Source: an uncultured Acidimicrobiaceae bacterium (GTDB taxonomy: Bacteria; Actinomycetota; Acidimicrobiia; Acidimicrobiales; Microtrichaceae). Taken from it: DNA of 14,042 nt. The notes beneath the pieces were generated by a model. The model made no database searches. It was not told the origin of the DNA and worked only from the letters and a program-made list of their open reading frames with translations. Where the stretch lies: assembly GCA_937868025.1 (NCBI GenBank), contig CALMLJ010000158.1, positions 1 through 14,042 on the forward strand, in the 5' to 3' direction. A program made the translations under genes and the position numbers. Below are positions 1 through 7,140 of this stretch, one piece after another; the stretch's first letter is position 1, and each line of letters opens with the position of its first letter.

Positions 1-591
1 GCCGAGCAACGGGGTGGATCGACGCGCCTTCGCCGCGACGGCCACCCCACCGACATCGTCGTGCACACCCGGGCTGGAGCCCGACAGTGCGGCCTGAACC
101 TCGATCTCGAGGCGATGGTGCGCCGGGCGCGGACCGATCGGATCCACGGGATCGACGCTCCCGTGCTGCTCCCCGCCGACGCGTTCCTCCTCAGTTGCGT
201 GATCGCCGGGACCGCGATCCGTCCGGGCACCCGCCAGCTCGCCCGGGTCGCGCGCACCGCACCGCGCACCCGTCGCGCCGCATGGGCTGCCTTGCGCCGC
301 GACGGCGATCGGTTCAGCGCCGTGGTCGATCGGGCGTGTCGCCTCGCCCGTCGCGACGGCCACGAGGTGCTCGACGCCCTCGTCCGGTCCCGGGTCCCCG
401 CACGACACCGCGCGAGACTCGCCGTCAGCGTCGCGGTCGAGTCACTCCGTCCGCTCGGCGTCCATCGATTCGAGGTCGTCGAGGACGTCGTCGGCAAGGT
501 AGCCGGGGTCGAACTCGAGGTAGCGGCGCACGACCTCACCCGTGGCGGAGACGAGGACCGCCGCATGACCGGAGGGTCGGAGGGCGCGTAG
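1..591 (+). CDS. Nucleotidyltransferase-family protein, C-terminal part (5' end outside window)
   Basis: The frame is open from base 1, so the start lies upstream; 196 residues are visible, ending at TAG 589-591. Third codon positions are almost all G or C up to about base 440. The stretch DIVVHTR, then GLNLDLEAMVRRA, then LPADAFLLSCVIAG follows the order seen in the C-terminal half of NTP_transf_5-type proteins (a DLH-like strand, then an acidic/hydrophobic helix of the type EDLLLHLCLHG). The same order occurs in the fusion protein at 3369-5537 (ELDLHRTL, then LHPEHRFLHACLH). The catalytic GDxD part would lie before base 1. The last 50 residues run antisense through the end of the peroxiredoxin-like gene and look like run-on rather than domain. 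The CDS itself is fairly secure; the family call is a motif-level judgement. Confidence 0.55.
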   Translation, partial: AEQRGGSTRLRRDGHPTDIVVHTRAGARQCGLNLDLEAMVRRARTDRIHGIDAPVLLPADAFLLSCVIAGTAIRPGTRQLARVARTAPRTRRAAWAALRRDGDRFSAVVDRACRLARRDGHEVLDALVRSRVPARHRARLAVSVAVESLRPLGVHRFEVVEDVVGKVAGVELEVAAHDLTRGGDEDRRMTGGSEGA

Positions 592-891
592 GTCGAGACC
601 GAGCTCGGCGGCCAGACGACCACCCGGGTCGGAGACGATCGGGAACGGCAGCTGGTAACGGACGCGAGCGGCGCGGTTCTCCTCCGTGGGAGCACCCGAA
701 ACGCACACGACGCGACAGGTGAGATCGGCGAACGCCTCGTGCTGGGACGCAAAGCCGACCAGCAGCGCTGTGCACGCCGTCGACGAGGCGTCGACGGTCC
801 AGACGAGCAGGTACCGACCGCCCTCCAGATCGCGAGAGCCGAAGGCGTTGCCGTCGTCGGCGACGAGCGCGAAGTCGGGGACAGTGGTCAT
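442..891 (-). CDS. Peroxiredoxin / AhpC-TSA-like thioredoxin-fold protein
   Basis: A 149-residue protein with the order of a compact peroxiredoxin: PDFALVADDG at 5-14, the strand YLLVWTVDASSTAC at 27-40, then VVCVSGAPTEENRAA at 61-75, LPFPIVSDPGGRLAAELGL at 81-99 and a closing strand/helix. Cys40 sits where the peroxidatic cysteine is expected and Arg105 could be the active-site arginine. The usual PxxxTxxC signature is weakened: residue 33 is Val rather than Pro and residue 37 is Ser. Cys59 and Cys63 are further candidates for a resolving cysteine. It would reduce peroxides, or act as a thiol oxidoreductase, in the cytoplasm; no signal peptide is seen. The ATG at 891 lies 10 bases after the lipoprotein stop, so the two are probably cotranscribed. 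Its last 150 bases overlap the convergent gene at 1-591. Confidence 0.75.
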   Translation of the reverse strand: MTTVPDFALVADDGNAFGSRDLEGGRYLLVWTVDASSTACTALLVGFASQHEAFADLTCRVVCVSGAPTEENRAARVRYQLPFPIVSDPGGRLAAELGLDLRALRPSGHAAVLVSATGEVVRRYLEFDPGYLADDVLDDLESMDAERTE

Positions 892-901
892 GGGGCCCGC
901 G

Positions 902-2122
902 TCACGGGTCGAGCAGCGCCGCCGCTGTCGCAGCGTCGCACACGAGCAGTTGGGGGTCGGACAGCTTGCCCTCGCCGAGAGGCAGCGTTCCGCTCAACTC
1001 CACCCCGCGCCCGCCTGCAGGGCACATCGCCGACGCGTCGGTCGCGATGGCCGAGCCGTCGGCCGTTCCGCTCGGCGTCCCCACGGACAGCGCTACGTTC
1101 GCCGCCGGACCACGACGACCGACGACGTCGACGACCACGGCCATCACTTCGTCGCCGGACGGCGGCAGCGTCTCGGACCGGCGCACGACGAGCCGGACGC
1201 TCGCGCTCACACGGCCGGGGCGGTCGACCGTCACCGACGCCCACTGCAGCGGCACCGCGCATTGCCCGGACTGCGAGCGGAGCCAACCGTTCGCGCCGAC
1301 GGAAGCATCGGGCGGCGCGGACGGCGGCTGACACGTCGTGGGGCCGTCGTCGTTCGGCTTGGCCGGCTCGCCGCCACCCGCCGGCCCCGAGGCGGTGTCA
1401 TCGCGCCGGCCGGCCGTCGGCGCCGACGGCGCCGACGGCGCCGACGGCGCCGCACCGCGACCGCCGGTGACGGGTCCCTCGGTCGACCCCTCAGCTGGGC
1501 GCCAGTACCACCCGGGGCCCGATCCTCCCGGAGGCGGCACGTAGATCGAGCCGGGGAGCGGGCTCTGGCTCACCTGTGCCGGCGAAGCGAGGAGGTACCA
1601 CGCTCCACCCGACATCAGCCGCCGGTCCGTCGAGACCGACGCGGCGTCGGTGACCCAGAACCAACGGCCCGGCTCCTGACCGAGGGCAAGTCGCGTCGGG
1701 TCGACGGTGACGAGTCGCCCGTCGGCCATCATCCAGTACCAGGCGCCGTCGGCGGAACCATCGGTTGGCGTGGACGCGACCGTCGACGGCGACACCCAGA
1801 CCCACGAGCCCGTGGTCGCCGAAGCGCCGGCTGTGGCGCCGGGACGAAGCCCGTCGCCGTCGCAGGTGACGGACCATCCCTCAGCACCGTCGGGCACGAC
1901 GTCGCACTCCCCGCGGACCGGGCGAGCCCCATCGTCGGTCGCGACGCGGGGTCCGCGATTCGCGCCCGACGACGGCGGCCTGAGGTCCTTCTCGGCCTGT
2001 GCTGCGGCGCCGAGATCGCCGATCGTCGCGCCACACCCGGTCACGAGTGCGAGCGCGCAGGTCACCAGTGCGAGCGCGCCCGTCATCTTCGCACCCCGAC
2101 CCGAACTCATCAGCCACCTCAC
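902..2122 (-). CDS. Secreted lipoprotein with Trp-rich repeats
   Basis: A 406-residue protein with a lipoprotein signal peptide: a basic start, a hydrophobic run and the lipobox VTGC, giving the lipidated Cys30. After the CGATIGDLG anchor come a Cys73/Cys87 pair that could form a disulfide, then five Trp-rich repeats at about 105-208 (W107/W109, W128/W130, W154/W156, W175, W205/W207), a low-complexity Ser-Ala-Pro linker near 224-236, and a C-terminal domain of mostly beta character with Cys264, Cys288, Cys367 and Cys395. The start used is GTG 2122, which has a TAnnnT box (TACTCT) 8 bases upstream. ATG 2110 with GAGG six bases before it is a good alternative and keeps the signal peptide. I do not recognise the family. 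Exposure on the outer face of the membrane is inferred from the lipobox. It is probably cotranscribed with the peroxiredoxin-like gene, 10 bases downstream. Confidence 0.8.
   Translation of the reverse strand: MRWLMSSGRGAKMTGALALVTCALALVTGCGATIGDLGAAAQAEKDLRPPSSGANRGPRVATDDGARPVRGECDVVPDGAEGWSVTCDGDGLRPGATAGASATTGSWVWVSPSTVASTPTDGSADGAWYWMMADGRLVTVDPTRLALGQEPGRWFWVTDAASVSTDRRLMSGGAWYLLASPAQVSQSPLPGSIYVPPPGGSGPGWYWRPAEGSTEGPVTGGRGAAPSAPSAPSAPTAGRRDDTASGPAGGGEPAKPNDDGPTTCQPPSAPPDASVGANGWLRSQSGQCAVPLQWASVTVDRPGRVSASVRLVVRRSETLPPSGDEVMAVVVDVVGRRGPAANVALSVGTPSGTADGSAIATDASAMCPAGGRGVELSGTLPLGEGKLSDPQLLVCDAATAAALLDP
1422..1448. repeat. 9-bp tandem repeat, three units
   Basis: Three head-to-tail copies of GCCGACGGC, with partial copies at both edges. 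On the minus strand they encode the Ser-Ala-Pro linker of the lipoprotein. The period is a multiple of three, so changes in copy number keep the frame and would only alter linker length. Confidence 0.85.
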
Positions 2123-2130
2123 GGACGGGA

Positions 2131-2136
2131 AGAGTA
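2131..2136 (-). promoter_or_regulatory. Candidate -10 box TACTCT for the lipoprotein gene
   Basis: TACTCT on the minus strand fits the actinobacterial TAnnnT -10 box and ends 8 bases before GTG 2122, the spacing expected for a leaderless transcript. No convincing -35 element was seen. Confidence 0.4.
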
Positions 2137-2244
2137 CCGAAGCGATCTCACGACTGTCCCGCCGGAGGCGACAGTCGTTCTACCCACCGCCGACCCGGTC
2201 GCTCGTGGTCGACTGAGCTTCAGAAGTCGGCGGGACTGGTCCGA

Positions 2245-2265
2245 CACGACCCACGTCGGGTCGTG
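2245..2265. repeat. Inverted repeat, 8-bp stem
   Basis: CACGACCC (2245-2252) and GGGTCGTG (2258-2265) are perfect reverse complements around a 5-base loop. There is no T-tract after it, so a classical intrinsic terminator is not shown; it could be a binding site or simply a stable hairpin in the gap. Confidence 0.4.
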
Positions 2266-2499
2266 GGCGTTAGTGTCCACGCGATGAGAGGGTTCTCCGT
2301 GCGCTCCGGCTGATCGCAGTGGCAGTAGCTGCCTTCGCTGTCTGCGCCGGGATGCTGTACGCCCTGCAAGCCGTGCTGCGTTGACGAGCCGGCCCGAGTC
2401 CTCCACAAGCTCGACGTGGCCGTACCGGCCGATTCGAAGGCGGTCGGGTAGGGGCTCCGAGCCGGCGACACACCCGGCCATCCACGCTCATCCGCACGG

Positions 2500-2523
2500 C
2501 GTCGGACGACTATTCGTCCGACG
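2500..2523. repeat. Perfect inverted repeat, 10-bp stem with 4-base loop
   Basis: CGTCGGACGA (2500-2509) pairs exactly with TCGTCCGACG (2514-2523) around the loop CTAT. It ends 23 bases before ATG 2547. No T-run follows on either strand. The position suggests an operator or a translational control hairpin for the short lipoprotein ORF, or a terminator for minus-strand transcription leaving the aminotransferase remnant. Confidence 0.55.
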
Positions 2524-2546
2524 AGGAGTGACCCAACTAACGGAGA

Positions 2547-2921
2547 ATGGTGACGTTCCAACCGCTTCGTCTCCGAGGCCTCGCCATCGTTCTCGTGCTG
2601 GCACCGATCACGGTGACGGCGTGCGGGACCGACTTCGGATCGATGGGTGCCTCGGATCAAGCGGCCAAGGATCTCGCCCCACTCGAGTCGGCGGCAACGC
2701 AGCGGGCGGCAACTCGCAAAGCTGCGGATCGTGTCGCCCAGCGAGCGGAACACTCGTGTCTCACCAAGGACCACCAGGGGACCCCCGCAAGTGCCGAATG
2801 TCTGGCCTCGGCAGAGGTCCGCGAGCGGTCGCAGGTCCGCCGGATGCCCCGGCGTGGGCAACTGCGAGCACCACGGTGCGCTCGTCGGGGTCGAGCGCCG
2901 CGACGCTCCGCGGGTCGATGA
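2547..2921 (+). CDS. Short lipoprotein, probably truncated (paralogue of the neighbouring lipoprotein at its N-terminus)
   Basis: A 124-residue frame starting with a lipoprotein signal peptide: a basic start, a hydrophobic run and the lipobox VTAC (Cys26). The first mature residues, CGTDFGSMGASDQAAKDLAP, match the same region of the lipoprotein at 902-2122 (CGATIGDLGAAAQAEKDLRP), sharing the pattern CGxxxGxxGAxxQAxKDLxP. A helical, Ala-rich stretch follows to about residue 75 (HSC). Beyond residue 90 the sequence is Arg-rich and antisense to the aminotransferase remnant, so it is probably run-on. GGAG lies just before ATG 2547; GTG 2550 gives better spacing and is an equally good start. It may be a small functional lipoprotein or the surviving front of a longer one. 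Confidence 0.5.
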   Translation: MVTFQPLRLRGLAIVLVLAPITVTACGTDFGSMGASDQAAKDLAPLESAATQRAATRKAADRVAQRAEHSCLTKDHQGTPASAECLASAEVRERSQVRRMPRRGQLRAPRCARRGRAPRRSAGR

Positions 2922-3290
2922 CGAGGTCGGGGCCCCGACGTCCGCGAACTGGACCTGACAGCCGAGGAGGGCAAACGCCGAGGCACCCGATACGTGGGTG
3001 AACGACGGAACGATCGCACGGCGGTACCCCAACTCACCGAACGCAAGGGCGAGGATCTCGAGCGCGGATGTCGCCGCCGTCGTCAGGAGCGCCGACTCAG
3101 CGCTGAAGCCGTCGGCGGGCCGCTGTTAGACGCGGCCCGTCGCCGGGCCGTACGCACTCGGGGCGTTCAGGTCGACGTGGTTTGCCGCGTGGACCACGGC
3201 CGAGCGCGACAGCTCGGACGATCCGAACGGAACATGCTCGGCTGCTCCGGCCTCGCTCCGTCCGGCCGTAGCCCACGATGATCCGATCAC
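2810..3290 (-). pseudogene. WecE-like (DegT/DnrJ/EryC1/StrS) sugar aminotransferase, broken N-terminal remnant
   Basis: Reading from GTG 3290, with GAGG five bases upstream, the frame gives HVPFGSSELSRSAVV, then an in-frame TAA at 3128-3126, then without a frame change SALLTTAATSALEILALAF and RRAIVPSFTHVSGASAFALL up to QFADV. This is the order of WecE-type transaminases (IPFNKP, LLTPSCTASLEMAALLL, IMPSYTFVSTANAFVL, VFVDV). Near 2929-2936, at a GGGGCCCC run, the alignment jumps frame to DLVIDPRSVAALDPDERTVV. Near 2860 it jumps back to GHPADLRPLADLCRG. Similarity ends near 2810, so the half with the PLP-binding lysine is missing. It lies 78 bases after the kinase/nucleotidyltransferase gene on the same strand, so it may once have been the next gene in that operon. 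At least one nonsense and two frame changes make a sequencing error unlikely as the only cause. Confidence 0.8.
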
Positions 3291-3368
3291 GGAAACCTCA
3301 CTGGACCCCGGCTAACTCGCCGCCGCTTCCAGCGACACCGGTCGAACAGCCAGGCACGGGCGACAGCG

Positions 3369-5537
3369 TCACGATCCGGCTCGACGATGTCGCCAATGCG
3401 CCAACAGGAAGTCGCGCCGATCACGCCACGAACCGAGGGCGTGGACGGTCGCGATCGCCGGCAACGAGTAGCTCATCGAACGGTGGTGGTACGAAGCGAG
3501 ATAGGCCCGTTCGAGACGACTGGGACGCACCTCGGCGGCCGCGGTGATCAGTTCCGGGGCGAGTGCGCCGGGGAACCGATCGTCCGTCATCGCCAACGCG
3601 TGTCGCACCACCTCGCTGATCCCCCAGCCATGCGCGGCCTCGACGACACGCTCGATGGAACCCGGCGTCGTCGGTGCAGTCGAGACCACGTCGCGCACGC
3701 TGTGCAGCCGAGGCTCGGGGCTCCCCACGACGACGTGGAGGCAGGCATGGAGGAACCGGTGCTCGGGGTGGAGGGATCGGTACCAGCGTCCGTTGATCCG
3801 AACCGGCGTCGACCGGTCGTGCAACTCGGACAACGGGATCCGTTCACCGAACGGACCGGGCGTGAGGGTCCGATGCAGGTCGAGCTCGAACGTGGGCGCG
3901 GGCCCGCCACCGAAGTCCCCGGAGAACGGCTTGCGCAGCGTGACGCTCTTCGCGAATCGCCGGTCGAAATCGGGAGAGAGCCGGGGGAAGACGCGATTGA
4001 ATCCGGCCTCGAGGAGGGCGGTCACCGAGACATCCATTTGGTCCGGTCGCACCAGGAGATCGAGGTCGCCGAAATCACGGAGGTACGCCGGGACCGCTCC
4101 GTCGTGAGCGCTGACGGGGCCCTTCAGCAGGATCGGAGCCACCTCGAGCTCGACGAGCAGGTCGACCAGGCCGGGCAGCTCCCGCTCCAGGAGAGCGCAC
4201 GTGAACTGGCCCGCCCGGTGTGCGGCGAGGGCTGTCTCGGCGACGCCGTCGTCGGCCTTCCGTCCCCGCCGCAGCTGGGCGACGACGACGCCGGTGCACC
4301 GTCCCGCACGCGCCGCACCCACGTCGGCGACCGTGATCTGCGGCTCACCGGACGACGAACGGATCGGCCGCCCCGGCAACGCGAACGAGAGAGGATCCCA
4401 CGGCATCGGGGAGCGAACCGGTCGAGGCACCCCTCCGAGTGCCTCGGCGAGGGAGGCGAGGGCCGAACTTCGTGAGGACGAAGCAACCGGGTGGTCCACG
4501 TCTGCTGTCTGCTCGGCGTCGAGCACTGCCAACCGTCCCGACGGACCGTCGTGAAGCGCCGCACCATCGTCGAAGCACACCACACGAGTCGATCCGTCGC
4601 TGGAACGGTAGGGATCCACCTCGTCGGTCGGGTTGGACGTCCGGCCGGCGAGTGCGAGGCGGTGTCCGACCGCCAGGTGGCGGCGCACCGGCGGCCGGAT
4701 GTCCTCGATCACGGCTGCGGCTTCTCGAGCGTCGGAGTAGGCGAGGTCCCACGCCGTTGCCCCGGAGACGAGCGCCGCGACGACGTCGAGTGCGGACGAA
4801 CCCAGGCGCGCACCGTCAAGTGAGTCCCCGAGCAACCGCACCGCCGCCTCCGCTGCGCTCAGAGGAGCGAGTTCACAGGGCTCGGCGGTGGCGTACCTCA
4901 CTGCAACGATCACGCCGACCGTGGTGACGGGCGCGACCGACCCGAACGAAGCGGCACGAAGGTGCGCTCGTCCGTTCACCGCTGTAGGTACGTCGGCCGC
5001 GAGCATCCCGCCTGCGCACAAATGCTCGATCGACCCCGCCTTGAGCGTGATCGGCTTCGGATAGCCGAACACGGTCGTCGAGCCGGGGAGCACCGTCAGG
5101 CACTCGTCCGTCAGATAGTGAGCGCCACGCCGCATGAGCTCCAGCGCCACCGTCGATTTCCCGCTGCCCGACGCTCCGACCAAGAGGATCCCGGTCCCGT
5201 GGAGCTCGAGGGCTGCGGCGTGGAGGTGGAGTCGGCACGGATCGGCTTCGAAGGCCAACCGGTTCAGGCACCCGACCAGCGCGTCCACAAGATCAGCGTC
5301 GCCCGGCGCCGCGCGAACCGGGCTGACGTTGATCGAGCGGCCGGGCTCGGCGGACACGACCCACCCGTCGTCGTCCCTGCCCGCGAAGAGGGCGAGCCTG
5401 AAGGCATCCGGTTCGAGATGCAATTGGGAATCGCGGAGATCACCCAGTACGTCCAGCACCAGGGGCGGGAGGTCCCCGCAGACGGTGATCTGTGCGTTGG
5501 GCAGACGAAACTTCATGAGCTCAGATCGTTCGACCAT
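3369..5537 (-). CDS. HPr-kinase-like domain fused to NTP_transf_5-type nucleotidyltransferase
   Basis: A 722-residue cytoplasmic protein. Residues about 10-285 resemble HprK-related kinases: LHAAAL at 105-110, the P-loop GASGSGKST at 121-129, LTDE at 142-145 and YPKPITLKAG at 159-168. The C-terminal HPrK/P signature of true HPr kinases is not seen, so the substrate need not be HPr. Residues about 290-400 form a linker. Residues about 405-720 are nucleotidyltransferase-like: ILLKGP at 469-474, FGDLDLLV at 489-496 with Asp491 and Asp493 as likely metal ligands, ELDLHRT at 551-557 and a helical C-terminus. The start could be ATG 5537 or ATG 5516 (MKFRLP); the domain begins after both. The PqqD-like gene is divergent, and the aminotransferase remnant follows on the same strand. 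The joint activity would be phosphoryl or nucleotidyl transfer to an unknown acceptor. Confidence 0.8.
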   Translation of the reverse strand: MVERSELMKFRLPNAQITVCGDLPPLVLDVLGDLRDSQLHLEPDAFRLALFAGRDDDGWVVSAEPGRSINVSPVRAAPGDADLVDALVGCLNRLAFEADPCRLHLHAAALELHGTGILLVGASGSGKSTVALELMRRGAHYLTDECLTVLPGSTTVFGYPKPITLKAGSIEHLCAGGMLAADVPTAVNGRAHLRAASFGSVAPVTTVGVIVAVRYATAEPCELAPLSAAEAAVRLLGDSLDGARLGSSALDVVAALVSGATAWDLAYSDAREAAAVIEDIRPPVRRHLAVGHRLALAGRTSNPTDEVDPYRSSDGSTRVVCFDDGAALHDGPSGRLAVLDAEQTADVDHPVASSSRSSALASLAEALGGVPRPVRSPMPWDPLSFALPGRPIRSSSGEPQITVADVGAARAGRCTGVVVAQLRRGRKADDGVAETALAAHRAGQFTCALLERELPGLVDLLVELEVAPILLKGPVSAHDGAVPAYLRDFGDLDLLVRPDQMDVSVTALLEAGFNRVFPRLSPDFDRRFAKSVTLRKPFSGDFGGGPAPTFELDLHRTLTPGPFGERIPLSELHDRSTPVRINGRWYRSLHPEHRFLHACLHVVVGSPEPRLHSVRDVVSTAPTTPGSIERVVEAAHGWGISEVVRHALAMTDDRFPGALAPELITAAAEVRPSRLERAYLASYHHRSMSYSLPAIATVHALGSWRDRRDFLLAHWRHRRAGS

Positions 5538-5626
5538 GCCTAGGTGGCCTCAGCAGCGCCGGCTCGAGCAGTCACGGGACGGCGTGCGGTCCCGGCGCCG
5601 ACGGTCGGCGGAGGATCGCCGGTCGG

Positions 5627-5632
5627 AGTGTA
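5627..5632 (-). promoter_or_regulatory. Candidate -10 box TACACT for the kinase/nucleotidyltransferase gene
   Basis: TACACT on the minus strand fits TAnnnT. It would give a leader of roughly 80 bases before ATG 5537. It shares its TA with the plus-strand box at 5631-5636. Confidence 0.3.
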
Positions 5633-5636
5633 GCGT
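5631..5636 (+). promoter_or_regulatory. Candidate -10 box TAGCGT for the PqqD-like gene
   Basis: TAGCGT is identical to the box in front of the PglC-type gene at the right edge. It stands 6 bases before ATC 5643, which is in frame with the PqqD-like protein. The TAG is also the stop that closes the upstream side of that frame. Confidence 0.4.
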
Positions 5637-5693
5637 CGTCGCATCTCGATCCGACCTCGTACCACGACCGCCCTCGAGCTCGCACCCGACGTC

Positions 5694-5918
5694 GTGGTTC
5701 GCGCCATGGCGGACGGGCTCGTCGCTGTCGTCGCCGATCGGGAACCTCTGGCGCTGGACACCGCGCGCGAGATGATCGTGGCGGTATGCGTTCGTCGTGC
5801 TCCGCTCGACGAGCTCGTCGACGTCGTGGCCGAGCTTTACGACCTCACCAGAGGAGACGTGACGGCGATCGTCGATGAGCTCGTGACGACCGGCGTGCTT
5901 GTGCGTGCTGCGAGCTGA
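5694..5918 (+). CDS. PqqD-like small protein (peptide-recognition fold)
   Basis: From GTG 5694 the protein is 74 residues. It has the PqqD layout: VVRAMADGLVAVVADRE strands, then LALDTAREMIVAV where PqqD proteins have the LD-x-tag helix, then LDELVDVVAELYDLTRGDV and a closing helix ending TTGVLV. PqqD-family proteins bind leader peptides of ribosomally made peptides and hand them to a modifying enzyme; stand-alone copies also occur next to HprK-like kinases. The frame stays open back to 5634, and the residues before GTG (ALELAPDVV) fit the family's usual N-terminal strand, so the true start may be upstream; the only suitable codon there is ATC 5643 behind a TAnnnT box. That start would make 92 residues, the usual PqqD size. 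It is divergent from the kinase fusion and convergent with the aminotransferase. Confidence 0.7.
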   Translation: MVRAMADGLVAVVADREPLALDTAREMIVAVCVRRAPLDELVDVVAELYDLTRGDVTAIVDELVTTGVLVRAAS

Positions 5919-5932
5919 CGACCCGCGTGGCC

Positions 5933-5963
5933 CGTTCGACACCCATGGCGTCGTGACCGAACG
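5933..5963. terminator. Weak inverted repeat between convergent genes
   Basis: CGTTCG (5933-5938) and CGAACG (5958-5963) flank an imperfect inner stem in the 82-base gap between the PqqD-like gene and the aminotransferase gene. The position suits a bidirectional terminator, but there is no T-tract and the stem is short. Confidence 0.2.
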
Positions 5964-6000
5964 AGCGTCCGACCCGCTGGGGACTTGCGAAGTGCTCAGC

Positions 6001-7136
<1,136 letters not shown>

Positions 7137-7140
<4 letters not shown>

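Larger units (their letters stand above)
2123..2546. other. Gene-free 424-base stretch with two hairpins and a broken hydrophobic ORF
   Basis: No intact gene is convincing on either strand. It holds two inverted repeats (listed separately) and, on the plus strand at 2284-2384, a possible broken membrane peptide. ATG 2284 opens a frame that stops after nine codons. The next frame over reads VLRALRLIAVAVAAFAVCAG and on to a TGA at 2382-2384, a basic start followed by one membrane-spanning segment. A single-base indel near 2290 would join the two. No ribosome binding site precedes the ATG, so this may be a remnant or chance. Confidence 0.5.

Noticed and set aside
1422..1448. CRISPR-like repeat
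   Set aside because: Units are 9 bases with no spacers and encode a Ser-Ala-Pro linker in frame.
686..2287. Long plus-strand open frame antisense to the lipoprotein gene
   Set aside because: Arg/His-rich composition, no domain, and it mirrors a minus-strand gene with a signal peptide; typical high-GC shadow frame.
2220..3032. A 270-residue minus-strand frame as an intact gene
   Set aside because: Only its first 35 or so residues, plus a later short block, match an aminotransferase; the rest is out of frame or unrelated, so it is part of a pseudogene.
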